NCBI RefSeq assembly: GCF_028858725.1
Contig: NC_084760.1
Location: forward strand, 57,251,367-57,315,366
Direction: 5' to 3'
Length of the DNA stretch: 64,000 nt
Source of the DNA: Colius striatus
Taxonomy: Eukaryota > Chordata > Aves > Coliiformes > Coliidae
How positions within the stretch are numbered: position 1 is the first letter of the stretch; each line of letters begins with the position of its first letter. The position numbers and the translations under genes are program-made. The notes under the pieces were generated by a model. That model saw nothing but the letters and a program-made list of their open reading frames with translations, had not been told where the DNA came from and did no database searches. This document shows, one piece after another, positions 11,451 through 24,379 of the stretch.

Positions 11451-14099
11451 AGATTATACTTTCCTTTTCTCTCATCCTAGGTAGCTATGTAGCCTGCCCC
11501 TGTGACACACCAGTTAGTATCAGTCACATCACTTTGCTTAGGACTGAAGGGAGCTTGCCAAGCTGCAGATTACTTTATCACCTTGTTTACCCTTTTGAGT
11601 AAGCCCATCAGATGGCACTGTTGCACATAGTCTTGTAAATTCTTCCTCAGTCCACTTGGGCAAATTTTTAGTCATGTAAAAAAAGGGCTCTGTTGAGTCT
11701 TTATATTCCCCCAGATCTATGCTCTCTATGGGATCCATGAGAAGCTGTCACTGCTGTTTTTTTTTGACTTTATGCCATAGAAGGGCTTTCACCAGATAGA
11801 GCTAGTTGACCTTGACAGCGGTCTTAGAAAGCACAAAGAAATTCCTGGAGTGGTATATAGGTTTATTATAAAACCAGTTGCATTAAGACAGGATTGGCAT
11901 ACCCTTAATGACAGTGGGAAGGCTCCTGAGCCATGGTAAGAAAGAAATTCACTCTCCCTTTCCCTGCTTCTTCCTCTCTTACTTGCTATGTCAGGGGGTC
12001 TCTGCCATACCTTTCACACCAGTCAGCCTGTTTTCTCCAACTTCTGGGGATATAGTCTCCCTGGGTCAGGGGAGGGGTCAAGGTCAAACATGGAGGAAAG
12101 AATCGTGGGAGGAAAAAGCAAGGTGCAGCTCAAGAAGAGGCCTGATTTGTTCTACACTTCCCTTGTCTGCCTTAAATCAGCTGGCATCACACATACTTCA
12201 GTTTTGTATGTGCACTTTACACTCACTTTGTTACTTATGGAAAAAGGCATTAAAAGTTGCTTAAAAAGTCCTCTATTAGCCACTGAGGAACCCACGTACT
12301 GCAGGAGAAATACCCTTAATGAAATATAAAACTTCAAACAAATGAGATGTGAACAGCTGTGTCCTGCTTACACTGTTCAAGAATTTTAGTTTGTTAGAAA
12401 TCAGCAGAAAGTTAGTAAACAGTCATTTTGACCAAGGTAGTCCTATTACCTGCTAGCAACATCTTCCTGCTTAGGCTTAGCTGTTCTTGGCTTCTTCACC
12501 TCATGAAAGCAGACAGGCCTGCAGATTCTAAGTGTCCTACAAATAGAATTCCTTTCCTAATATAGCATACTTAGGATCTGAAGAAAAAGCCCAATCATGC
12601 AAGAAAGATCCTCTAAAATAAAAATAGGGAAATGATGTATGTGTGTGTGTATGCATGTGCACTGAGAGGACATAGATCATCTCTTGCCTGAAAGTTGTAT
12701 TTTAAAAGATCCATTATTTATTAATCCAATCATAAGGTCAGTGATTTACTTCTCTTTTCTATTTATTCCTGGGAAAAATGCCGTGCTCGTCAGAGAAAGC
12801 ACAAGAAATAACCCATACAGAAATGATTTATCTAGTCATTAGAGGTTCCAATATTCTTTTAGTGAAGCTCCCAACTAATTTTGATGATGAATGACAGAGA
12901 AATGAAAATTGCAAATACTGGGCCAGACCTTCACCAGGCAAGGTCTGTGTAATTATATTAATATAAACTGGGAAAGAGCTGATTTGCAGAATGTACGACA
13001 TATATCCAAAATTTGCTTAATTGAGTGCAATGGGTCAGACAGTAATGTTAGCATGGGTTTAGATAAAACACAAGTCAGACTCCTCCTAGTTCCATTGGGC
13101 TTAGCCTGACTATAACCATCACCTTCATCCATTTGTTTCAACTGAATCAATTCTGGTTTACACCAATGTGGCAGGAGGAATGGGTCCCTTGCTGTGGCCA
13201 GACACTTCAGCAGTGAACTCAGTGATGGATCACAGAGTTACTCTTATGCAAGAAAACAATTATAAACTATTTGTTTTGTCTGTAGTCTTGAATTTAAATT
13301 AATTCCATGCTCCTTAGTGAAACACTCATTGACCAGGAAGAGAAGTTTCAACTTTAAAAGAATCCCGTAGCTACTCAGTTCTGCATGGGATTTGTATTAT
13401 TGTAGCTTGAGAAGAATGGCTTGCTGTAGCTAATTTGTGTTTCTTGACTCCAAGTTTAACAAAGATTTTTCCACATTGCCACTTTCACAGACCGACATAG
13501 ATGTTCTTTTTTTTCCATGGTACCTTTTTTGGAACAGAACCAGGCTCTGAAAATTCCAATTGGAAAAGAGAATGTGTCCTGCCACGTGCTCTACGGTGAA
13601 GAAGAAATGTCAGGGCAACTGATGGAGCTTTCGTGTCCTAATGTAAATGTACAGGCTTTCTGCAAAAGGGAACAGAGGAAGGGGCTTTCCTTTTCCATAT
13701 GTGTTCAATTAGAAAAGGTTGGTTATAATCTCACAGTAAACCTGGATTGCGCTCTTCCAATCACTGGCCTCCCAGCTCCAAATCTCAAGCAAATGCAGCA
13801 GATGACCCACCACACACAAGTTAATATTTTAGCCGTATCACAGACAGGCCTCACAAGGACGTGAGCTCTGCATGGGGCAGGCACAGCGTAGCTGTCTCAA
13901 AGAGTTCAGATGAACACATGGTATCCCAGCCTCAGTACCAATCATTTTAAACTGACCATGACCTGAAGATACAAGATGCTCATTAGAGGCCTTAGTAGCC
14001 TAATATCATCAGTAGATTGAACAAAGCTGTTCTAGTCTTTGCCAGCACAAACATTAATAAAAGGGACCGTGTCAATAAAAGTTTCCAAGATGAGCCCAT

Positions 14100-14460
14100 A
14101 GAACGAGGCACTTATAGACTATTATAAACAATTTGCCCCTTGGTGGTTGTCCGTTATCAGGCCCAGTCAAAGCCTTGATAAGCCTTGCCTCTTTAGGAAT
14201 CATTAATTTCCTTGGAAATTTAAACAGCTGTCACTTGTGATATTCTTCAGGTGTACATGTGGGAAAGATTAGCTAGTGTTTATAATCCAATCTGTTCATT
14301 AAGCGCCTGCCCATGTGGAACCTCCTTTGCAGGCTGAGAGTCCGATTTGCAAATCTCCCACAGATAATTGGAGGCAGCCATGAATTATGCGAATGAGCTG
14401 TCGACAACAGGGATTGTGAGGCCTTACTAATATCAGCTGGTCTCAGCACAACATTTAATG
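14100..14460. promoter_or_regulatory. possible enhancer / conserved non-coding element
   Basis: Non-repetitive stretch dense in developmental transcription-factor motifs: a 12-bp palindrome GATTTGCAAATC (14344-14355, POU/C-EBP-like), a homeodomain core TAATTG (14365-14370), an octamer-like ATGCGAAT (14387-14394) and inverted SOX half-sites ACAA...TTGT (14404-14417). The pattern resembles regulatory elements in vertebrate gene deserts. Without a cross-species alignment this is only a guess. Confidence 0.25.
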
Positions 14461-14599
14461 ATTTCTCAGAAATGGGCTTTGGCCTTTCTGAACACATGTG
14501 TTTAGTCTTTATGAAGAAGAATGGCCAGGTTGATAGCATCCGGCTTGGGTTGCTATCCTCTGTCTTGCTCTTGCTCTCTGCCATGACATCTTTATATAA

Positions 14600-15200
14600 C
14601 ACATTGGAATGCCTCACATTGGAATTAAGGCCATGTCAGGTAACTGTTGGTGTCTTGAGGGCGCTTATGGGCCTTAGTGGCCCCAATTGGCCTTTCCTGG
14701 GACACTCACTCACACTTCCTCTCACTAGAGGCTCTCTGTAAGTTCAGGAATGGGCATCTTGGCCTGTCATGAACTATGTTGCAGGTATGCTGTCCCCAGA
14801 CCAACCTCCCCAATGGACCTGGGACCTACTTCATAGTTATATTGTGTCCTGGATGGGCTCCTCAGTTATATGGCATAATTATCCCCAGCCTTCTCTTTAG
14901 GTCCTTTGGTTCTTGACTGGAGCCCCTGGGTGGACTCTGGCTCTGGTTCATTTCTTGTGTTGGGTGTGGTTTTGGCAAGTCCATGGCCTGTTCTGGGGTA
15001 ACTCTTAGCTGCTGACTTCTCTTCCTTCACAGGGCAATTCTGTTCTTGCTGCTCCCTGACTAACCTTCTGATAGGTGGAAGTTCCAGACCTTGTCTGTGC
15101 TTTATTGAGAGCACACTTTCTCTCTACCACTTGGGTCATGCTCTGGTATTGAAGATGCTTCTGAAGCTCCTGGTTCAATGGCCATTGTGGCAGTCAAGGG
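14600..15200. other. GC-raised block, unclassified (possible old retroelement piece)
   Basis: About half G+C against roughly 38% around it, rich in TGG/CTC words and with no coding signal. The only frame of note is an 82-codon minus-strand one (15114-14866). The texture resembles an LTR or another interspersed repeat, but I cannot name a family or find clear TG...CA ends. Confidence 0.25.
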
Positions 15201-16377
15201 GACAGGTGTCATTGGGTAGCAGTGTTTTCCAGAATAGTGCCATAGCTCAAGGAGTCAGGGGCTTGCACAACCATGTCCTTAAGAGCACAAATACTTTTAG
15301 ACATTTACTTATTTCCATTCTCATTAATTGTATAATTTCACTCAGGCAGCAAGATCAGTCATCATCACGATACTTGGCATATGGTCATTTAGCATGAGCT
15401 CACGGTTTTGCTAAGGAAAAGGCTAACAGCTGACAAAGTACAGGCTCTCCCACTGAAGCTACTGGGAGTGAAAGCTGTTAAATGCCTTGCAGAGGATCCT
15501 TAAAGTTTAAATAAAAAGTTATTTTCTCAATTTATTCCTTCTTTATTTTTCAATATTCTTCATATTATCTAAAAAGTTAATCTTAATTTTTTTCATTCTC
15601 CAGCATTTACCTTTTCTAAATTCTTGTTAGCTTGAATAGAATTCTCTCAGTTTTCCTTCTCTTTCCCTGCTTATCTTTAAACCATTCCCTTTACAATGAA
15701 AAAGGACACACTGTACCTCATTTTGAGGTCCACTCAAGTCTGGTTTAGGCAGATGGCAGGACCTTCAGCCAAGACCTCTCATCTAGGCCAGAGTGGAAGC
15801 TTTTGATTTTGAGTGAGAGTTTTTGGAGGGATGGATAGGGGTACACATCAATACTTCTAACAGTCATGCTCTGTCTTTTAAGTATTTTTGTGGAGATAAA
15901 TAGATCCTGCACATACCAGGCATTATTTCTAGTATTTGTGCTACTGCCTGATCTCCTTAATGAAGAAAGATTGATCTTTGATATTCATATGGGCTCCATT
16001 CTTACAGCAGAATTCTGTTCTGCCGTATCACTTAGACTAGCACAGTTAAGTCAGTGCAAACTCTGAAGATTTGCCAAATATCAGATGGGCTCAGCACTGC
16101 CCAGTTTCATTGAACTATTTTATTATTTTCTGTTATGTTAATTTATTGTGGTCAACAGGTTTGCCACATGCATATGAAACAGTAGATGTTGGGCTATGTC
16201 TCTCAAAAGCAGAATAGGTTAACTATGTCATTAGACTTATTGGTACAAACAATGGTTAGATATTTGTGTTTTAGAGAAAATATGGGATTTGGCTCAAGAA
16301 CAAATGGGTAGATAAGGTAGATTGCATATTGGACTACATTAAGTATGGCTAGTTGATCAAGGGAAATTATAACTACC
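15201..16377. other. intergenic, no gene seen
   Basis: AT-rich sequence without a recognisable exon, RNA gene or repeat. Confidence 0.5.
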
Positions 16378-16950
16378 CTTTACCTGGCACTTGGGAGGCC
16401 ACACCTGAGATATAGAATCTAATTTTGGCCCCAGTTCAAGAGGCAGAAACTGGAAAGGGAGAAGAGGGCCTACCAAGCTAGTTGGGAGCTGAAAACACAT
16501 CACCTCTGAGGAGAGGCTGAGGGAGCTAGGCTTATTTCTTCCCGGCAAAGAGAAGCCTCAAGTGTGATCAAATAACACTCAAAGCAAAGTTACAAATATT
16601 TCAGTGCCAAACTTTTATCTTTTGTGGCAGAGGATATAAGAAGGGTCAATGGACAAAAAATGTAGCTTAGGAGAACATTAGGAAAAATATTTTTTACTAG
16701 GAGCATAGAGCAGGGGAACAAAGTAGTGTGTTATGGGAGCCAGATGCTTCTCAAGTGCCCAGTGAAAAGGCATGAGGCAATGGGTGAAAACTGAAGTACT
16801 GGAAACTCCATTTAAACATGCAAATTCCTTTTTTTTCGTGGTGAGGATGATCAAACATTGGAACAGGTTATCCAGAAAGGCTGTAGAAATATCAGTCTTT
16901 GGACATTTCAAAATATAGTTAGGGATCCTCTAATATTTATCTTTCGTTGC
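16378..16950 (+). mobile_element. ancient CR1 3'-end copy, highly diverged
   Basis: Plus-strand remnants in the right order for the CR1 3' third: 'GGCACTTGGGAGGCCACACCT' (about 16386), 'TTTTGGCCCC' (about 16425), 'GGAGAGGCTGAGGGAGCTAGG' (about 16510), 'ATTAGGAAAAATATTTTTTAC' (about 16677), 'AACATTGGAACAGGTTATCC' (about 16854) and 'ATAGTTAGGGATCCTCTAA' (about 16914). The spacing between blocks fits a CR1 body with indels. All protein frames are destroyed. It clearly differs from the young copies at 1.5, 20.4, 52.1 and 61.1 kb, so an older subfamily is likely. Confidence 0.75.
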
Positions 16951-16980
16951 TAGATTGGTCAGAGCTTGGAACCTTGCTAC

Positions 16981-17010
16981 CCACCCCCACCCTCCTCCCC
17001 CTCCCCCCGC
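16981..17010 (-). repeat. C-rich tract, possible G-quadruplex on minus strand
   Basis: Runs of C5, C3, C4 and C6 within 30 bases directly after the ancient CR1 copy. The minus strand therefore has four G-runs of three or more. Confidence 0.6.
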
Positions 17011-19140
17011 ACTAAGTATTATGATAGATAGATACAGTCAGCTTTTGATTACCTAAAAGTGGATTTTCAGGTTATACATTAACTATGAAACTCCTGTAGA
17101 GACACGAAACCCAGCTCAGTTTGAGCCAGCTCAGGTCCTGAACAGCCTCTCTGAGTTTGTGTGGTGCCATACATCACTAACTTGGGCCAGCAATACATTG
17201 CACTATTCATTTGCTCAGTTTCTGAAGTTGCAGATTTAGGAAATTGTTCCTTTTGAGAAGACCCCCAGACCTGCAGCTATATAGCTATACTGTTCACATA
17301 ACACAAAACACAGATCTTTAACTTATACATTGATGGCAATACACTGACATTGCACTACCTATTGGCAATTATCTGATTTAAAAAAGAAAAAGAAATGATT
17401 GTGCAGAGTAGTCAGGAAATAGTGTGAGGATGGCCATTGCATTTGCACAGAGTAATTAACGGCAAATGTGAACACCTAGGAGGCTGAGCCCTACTATTCT
17501 TTTTGACTATGTGCAAGCAGGTGGTTAACTTTTCCTCTGCCACAAAAAAACAGTATCTTGCAGGAAAAACAGCTTGTATCAAATTGACTTAAAAAAAGCA
17601 GTTGCATCCCAAAATTACTCGCTTTGCCTTTGACGGAAAGAGTTTTAGAAGGCTTATCTTAAAATTAATTAATGATAGTAAACTCTTTATAAGAACAAAT
17701 CATGTGAAAGAGGACCTAACCGTTTCTTCTAAAGCACGGATCTTATCAGTGAATCCTTGCTTAGTGGTGATATCTTTTAACACTACACTGCAGTTACTGA
17801 TATCTCTTCTGCTCTGGGAAAAATCTCCAACCCAGTCAGAACTGAGTTGCACGAGCCTCTCCTTATGGTGTTTATTGAAGACAAGTAATTAAGCTAGTAA
17901 ATTGAAGGAGGAGAAAGATACTACCTGACCATTTAATAGTGATTAGTAAGTAGTTCAAAAAGACACTATACATTGAAGGCTTAAGTCAATCCTAGTTTAA
18001 TTTCGGTGACTCAGCTGCATTACACTGACAATTAGATGCTAAAAAATGAATGTTATTTCAAAGCCCACACACATTGGAGGAAATTATCAGAACATACTAT
18101 GTGCCCAGGTTCAGTCTTCATAGACCCCAGGTCTCTGCCCCTTCCTCTCACTGGAGGCACTGTTCTGCATAACACTGAACTATCATGGCATGTGAGGAAC
18201 CACATCAGCAGTAAAGAGTTCCCGGATACTGGTCAATCAGTGGAAATACGGCTCCATGTCCTACCAGCAATGTGACTTGTTGGAGGAAATGCAGCTTCTT
18301 CTGGTCATTTTAACAGAGTACTCACATGGGAGTGGAGTGCTGACCCATTTTGCCCCTTTCTGTTAAAAATCATGCACGTGTCTTCTACCGCAGCTGCAGA
18401 GTCAGACTCCTCCACTCCATGGTAATCTTGTGCTCTTTTCTGTCCTCTGACAGGGCTTCTTGAGGAAAGGCTGCTGCTGGCACCAGCCAGGTTTTTAGGA
18501 GTAAGTGGCCATGCTGTGCTACATGCTGATGTCAGTGCTACACGTGTGCTGGAAGCAGGCTGTAAGGAACTGCAGCTGTAGATGGACATCCTTATCTGTA
18601 GATCATGGTAGAACATAAGCAAGAACATGCCTCATAGCTGAGGCCCTACTGCAGATGTGCAGGCACGTAGGGAGCTTTAAGACCATGAAAAGGCATAATA
18701 GAGGTGCCCACTAAAATTTAGATATAGTCAGGATAAGGCACTGCTGAATAACATATCTCTTCATCATTTTTCTTGGACCTAAATTTTGTCTACATTGTAT
18801 CCATCTTGATCCTTCTCAACAAATTGGAAACAATGTTTTTTTGATACAACTGAGTTATATTTTTCATACATTCAGCATAAGCATTATAATGAAGTTTTGG
18901 AATCTTGTTTCCAGGATGAAGTTTGAAATTTTGATATATTTTCTTTGCAGTTCTTCCCTTTCCTTGGCAATCCCCTGCTAGCATTAGATTAAAGTATTTG
19001 CCTTTCTGAATTGTAGTCTAAATGGTTACAGCTGTTGAATCATCCCAGGCTAATCAGGATGAATTATGGTATCTGATATTTGAATAGACTTAGTTGTCTC
19101 TTCACTTAGCTTTGTAAATCACTTTGCCTATGTCTAATAT
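17011..19140. other. intergenic, no gene seen
   Basis: AT-rich, with a GATA tetranucleotide run of about three units near 17025. A 107-codon minus-strand open frame (18628-18305) has no recognisable domain. No exon recognised. Confidence 0.5.
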
Positions 19141-19149
19141 AACCTTTGA

Positions 19150-20395
19150 CATGAAGCCATGCTCATGTCATGCTCCCTGACTCAGCTGCCTCCCAGGTGG
19201 CTTATAGACAGCCTGTCTGGGCAAACCACGTGGTGAGGTCAAGGCCATCAGATGCCACCTGTTGGAATGGTCTCCAAGATCACCTGAGGCCAACCTTGTA
19301 GATTAGCTGCCTGTCTATGGGAACTGCAAAGCTGGTGCTGCAGTTGGCCGTAGAATAGTTCTCTGGGCTGTGCTGGGAGTAGTGAGGCCCAGTGATGGCA
19401 ACCAAGATCACCCAAGAGTCCAGATCACCTGAAACAACCACATAGAGGAGGCACATTCAAGGTCACACTGGCAATAATGAGGCTCATGCACAACTGCAAA
19501 TGATACTTGGGCAGAAACCAAGGGTAAGGGTCTGAGCTTAGAAGAAGTTCCCAAGGAAAGTAGGATAGAAATGCCCTCCTCACAAGTCCTTCCCTACAGC
19601 TCTCTGGTTCAAGGCTATATAGTCGTCTCAAAAGCCAGGCAGCCAGGCTCTGGCAAAGGGGCAGAGGGTAAAAGGTTGCACTGCTGAGATCTTGGTCATT
19701 TGGAAGGATAGGTCTGTCCTGGCTGTATATTAGCAGAGTGCACTGTGCTACAAGTACAGCCTCTCTCTCCCTTGCACACAGACACCATTGGCCATCCATG
19801 CTAATGAATACCACAATCCTTGCTTCTCCTAAAAGGTATGAGCCCTTCCTCGTGCGAGATGTGGAGAGGAAAATGTGTGAAGAAACCCACAAATCGAGTG
19901 GATGATGGGCAGTCTGTCCATAAAGGCTGTACCCCAGCATGGACTGGCACCAATCAGTGCCTGGATATTTCAGTTGAAAGAACTGTTAGTAAATATTAAA
20001 GCAGAGAATAAATGCAGACTATACTGATTCAGGGAGAATGTGGAGCTGGCATAGGGATGTTGATTAATGTTGCACAAAGTGGTTCATTAGGTCTGTAACT
20101 TGCAGTAAGTGAAGGGCTCTGGCATTCCCGTACACTGAGTACACAATCCTGCAGTACTTCTGGGTCCTTCAGTCCTTGAGGTTGTGGCTGCACTTCTTCC
20201 CTCAACTTCTCACTTACACCATCCTTACCTAAGGAACCAAGAAGTCGCAAAACCTTATTGTTAACCTCCTCCTGGTCTAGTCTATGCTGGCTGTTCACAG
20301 ATTCTAGGGAAGGAAACACAATGGGATCTGGTGTGTGCACAATGAGCTTGTGTTCCTTTGCCCTGTCCCTTCCATTTGAGAAAAGCACCAATGAG
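19150..20395 (-). other. GC-raised block with two minus-strand open frames, unknown
   Basis: Around half G+C in an AT-rich region. It holds the two longest non-CR1 open frames of the left flank, both minus-strand and in different frames: 20391-20029 (120 codons, with a hydrophilic stretch 'LDQEEVNNKVLRLLGSLGKD') and 19940-19425 (171 codons, hydrophobic and cysteine-containing, no domain). A TATA-like 'CTATATAG' on the + strand (about 19615-19622) is self-complementary. Also holds a perfect E-box palindrome ACCACGTGGT (19225-19234). It could be a degenerate retroelement, a lncRNA exon or a lineage-specific insertion. I do not recognise a protein family. Confidence 0.3.
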
Positions 20396-20396
20396 C

Positions 20397-20615
20397 AATC
20401 ACAGAATCATAGAATGGTAGGGGTTGGAAGGGACCTTTAGAGATCATCTAGTCCAACCCCCCTGCAGAAGCAGGTCTGCCTAGATCAGGTCACATAGGAA
20501 CATGTCCAGGTGGGTCTTGAAGGCCTCCAAGAAGGAGACTCCAAAACCCCTCAGGGCAGCCTGTGCCACTGCTCTGTCACTCTCACAGTGAAATAGTTTT
20601 TTATCTCTTTTTGTG
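20397..20615 (-). mobile_element. CR1 3'-end fragment
   Basis: Starts with the complement of the CR1 tail (ATCACAGAATCATAGAATGG), then GGTTGGAAGGGACCTTTAG and ATCATCTAGTCCAACCCC, and runs to the 'CTCTGTCACTCTCACAG' block. About 220 bp of 3' UTR; typical 5' truncation. It preserves the tail better than the 1454 copy, so it is fairly young. Confidence 0.95.
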
Positions 20616-23600
20616 GCTTGAGCTGGATGCCTTGAAGGGGTGATGACGCCATTGGCACATACTTTGAGTTATTTCAGTTTGCCTCCATCCCACCTACTCA
20701 TTCTACTTTTTTCTACTTGATTTTTAAATTTCATCATCCTTTACTCTGGCTGGGTAGCTGGTATTAGGCATGAACTGAAGTGCGTTTGTAAGGGGAACGA
20801 TAGTCATAAGCTGATGCCTAGGGAAAAGCAAGAACAGAGCAAGCAGGTATGTGTGTGCCCTGAGGTTTCCCAGGTTTACACTATCAGTATGTGAGAGATT
20901 TCCTGAATAAGGTGTAGTTTCTATGTATTTAGTAACCTGTAATGAATTTTTCTTCCATTAACTAGACTAGGGTCTCCTCAAACCCATAGTGTACCACATC
21001 CATTACTGCCCATATTACATGGAGAATCACGCTTTCATTTTTGTTTGGATCAGAATTTACAATGTTCACTTGATACCTTCCTGATTTTGCACTGGATAAA
21101 ATAGTAAGCAGCTGACCCCTATATCTATGCCTCTTATGGCTTTGTAAACCTTGCTCTTCTTAGTGGTCCCTTTTCCAGAGTAATGAAAACCGGCCAACTC
21201 ACTACTTCCCTGTACCTTTAAATGATCTTTAAATGGCCCATTATTTTAAATTATACTTAGTTTTATTTTTTATTCTAGGGCTCTTGCTTATAAGTAATTC
21301 ATGTTTTTTCTGGATAATTAATCTTTCCTGGATGTAGAGCCACTACATCCAGGTCTATGACTAGAGGTCACTTCCTTATGCTGACTCTACTTGCACGGAA
21401 AAGTGTCCATAGCATTATCACTTCGGAGGTAATTTTCATGTTATCTTTTGAACTGTCTTGTAAACAGGAGTAATAAGCATCTTTTTCCCCTATATCACAC
21501 AGGCATTCCTATTTCTATAAACTTGGAGGCTTCCTGTAATGCAACACAATAATTTCACATTTTAGAGCATTTTCTTGTGCCTGATTCTCAATTTAATTGA
21601 AGCAACATCCCAGAAAAAAATGAGCATGTATAAAAACTCTTGGAAGGTACAACTTGAGTTACAGCAAATATAAGCCAAGAGCCTGCAAATGTTTGCTTGT
21701 GTTGTTTCTCTTGCAGCAATAACTATGTAATGTGCATGTGAGTGTTCTGAAGGCTTCAGCAATGGCGTCTCGATGGCTGTTGCCCACAAGTAACATTAAT
21801 TCCCGTGACTGAGACTTACTGGCCTTGAGCTTTCTGCTTTGATTTTTGCTTAATTGTAAATATAAGGCCCACATTGTCAAAGACAATCTACTAGGATGCT
21901 CTAAGAGTTTTTCTTAACCACAATAGGCTAAAGGATTCAGTCTGCATGATCAGACTGTAGTTTTTGTAAATTGTGGTAAACTCTTTTCATTGGCACATGA
22001 AGCTCTATTGCTTGTATCTCTATAACTAAATGATATGTAAATCATCTTGCTGATGAACCAGGTACGTGGAAGAGCTTTTGCAAATAATACTTCTTGCCCT
22101 TTGACCATTTAAAATCCAAAACAAATAAACAAAAAATCCTCCTGTATCTAAGATATGATACTCAACAGAGGGTTTCCAGGACTTGGGTGAATTTTAACCA
22201 TCCTTTTTGACATAAGTCAAGCTGTGTAAAGCAGTGAAATTATGGTGAGATGACTGGATAGTGTTACAGTTCCCTCATTAAGAGGTAGTGGAGTTAAGCA
22301 GGGGGAGTTGAACTTTCCTCTGTATTAAAATAAGTGTGGGAGACGAGGAGAGCAAGCTGGAGTAAGGGAGTTCACCTTATAACAACAAAGACTTAACATG
22401 CAGTATATCAAGTCTCCTGAACTTTGTCCTGCTTGGTAGTTTATCAGACAACTAAGATGAATAAAACAGCAAAGAATGATTTAAATCTGTCCTGATTTCA
22501 AACTTCTGGCCTAATTTTCAGCTTCATTCTTTTTCTGTTCTACCGTTTCATTGCTGTATATACCCCCACCTCAAGAGATGTTCACAGTTTATATTAGTCT
22601 TAAAGTTCAAAATACATAAAGATCCCATTAGTGAAACAAAGCAGTGAAGACTGGTGAGAAGGCAGGAGTTTTGGTAACCTAATGATAATTTCCCCTTTTT
22701 CATTGTTATGTCCATTTTGTACTAAAAAGCAAGATGGCTCAAATGGTCTCCACTAATTATTTTTGTTGATGTTAACATCACCTAACCACTGTTAAAATCC
22801 ATGACAAAACATTTCTGGCAACAAATTTTCATACCACTAAGACATGAATAAACCTTATGATATGAACTGACACTCTAATTCTACAGAAAGCCTGTATGAA
22901 AATCAGAACAGTGGCATTTCAGTTCACAAAGCCAACATAAGCATATTATGATTGTAGAGGGTTGGTTCCAGAAAAAGAAAAGACAACGACACCACAACAA
23001 CTCACAAGACCAATGTTCAGTCTTGCTGAATTATGTAGAAGTAATCAATCTCAAAATAGTTGGAAAAAAACAAAAGATTGGAGTCTTGATGTTAAGGCAA
23101 CGTTAAGACACTGAGAAACATTTCTGTCACAGACAAATGAAAGCAGCATAGGAATATAATTATGCAACAAGTGAGAGACGGAACTGGTGAAACATGGTTT
23201 CATGAGTCCCAGGTTCTATCCTGTTTCCCTTGGGAATTGCAGCTGCCTCTTCCATCTCCCTCTTTCCCTTGTTTTCGGGCTCCACTACAGCCACACATGC
23301 ATTGGATGGCTCCTCCACGTGCATAGATTTAACAGATGGGTAAAATCTTCTCGGTTCAGATGTACAGTCTTAGCACTAATGTAAGGTTTGGTAAGTATTT
23401 TTGCCAGGATAGTGAAGTGCAGAGTGGATACCACAGAGAAAATGTATAGAGTGGTAGAGAAGGGAAGGAACTTGGTCTACCTGCAGTGGGCATGCAGTTT
23501 CATGTCACTCAAACAGTGTCAAAGTTTGAGCAAGGGCCCAGTTTCCCAAGCCAGAATCTATGCCTTGCTAATGGGGCCCACAACAGTTAGTGGCTGCAAG

Positions 23601-24379
23601 GGCTGACTTCTGCCCTGGGATCTTGAACAACAGACAAGGACTTCATATCTTTGCGTTTAAAGGTGCCACAGAGTTAGAAGTCAGTTACAGAAGGCTGATG
23701 AGCAGAATAGAGTGCAATCTTAATCACATCTTCTTTTCCAAGAAAACAGAAACATTTTGCTCAGTGGTACATCCTCAATGCTTGGAATCACCGTGTTTCT
23801 TAAAAATGTGTTCACTTGTGGGTTAGATAGGCTAATGTCTGGGCTAATAGCCAGAGTTTAAAGTGGAAAAAAGTAGTCATGCACTTAATTTTTCCTTCCT
23901 AAGTTATCTGCTTTTTGATTTACCTTTGTAAGTGCTTCATTGTGGCAAATGTAAGGCTCTTGAATTACTTAGTCCTGGCACACAATAATCCTTGAGAATG
24001 TAAATTACTTGGAGCAGGGACTTCATGCCTCTCTATGTTCTCTAACACAATAGGGCATAAGATTGGCTTTAACTGCTAAATATTGTGGCAGCATAAATAT
24101 TTAAATAAAATGCTATTCTATTATCCCCTGTGTTTGATGTTTGGCCCACATAGATCCTCTCTGCAGTCTGCAGGGTCTGTACCGAGAAAGTAAATCAATA
24201 TTCTTCTGCAACAGATCGAGAATGTAATTCTCCATTGCCTTGGGTAACACCACCTGATAAACTTATTACAGATGCTTTATAAATGTGTTGCGTGACTGAA
24301 CTTACCTGTGGTGTAACTAGGAAAACCAGAGAAAATTTTAGCCTGGATGCTTGACCTAGTAAATACTTAAAACCTAATA
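20616..24379. other. intergenic, no gene seen
   Basis: AT-rich; no exon, RNA gene or clear repeat recognised. Short overlapping open frames at 21562-21886 and 23388-23826 have no domain content. Confidence 0.5.

Larger units (their letters stand above)
8331..14090. other. intergenic, no gene seen
   Basis: No exon or RNA gene recognised. Holds a CA microsatellite at 9345-9370, a TA-rich perfect palindrome at 11430-11450 and a short GT run near 12640. Open frames of 100-118 codons at 9852-10178 (minus) and 11908-12329 (plus, two frames) overlap in several frames and have no domain. Confidence 0.5.

Noticed and set aside
4467..17280. Exact 15-mer CAGACCTGCAGCTAT at 4467-4481 and 17266-17280
   Set aside because: Similarity does not extend beyond the 15 bases, and a couple of such matches are expected by chance in 64 kb.
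19425..19940. 171-codon minus-strand open frame as a protein gene
   Set aside because: No start context, no domain, no plausible splice partners; composition is that of a GC-raised non-coding block. Kept only as part of the unexplained block.
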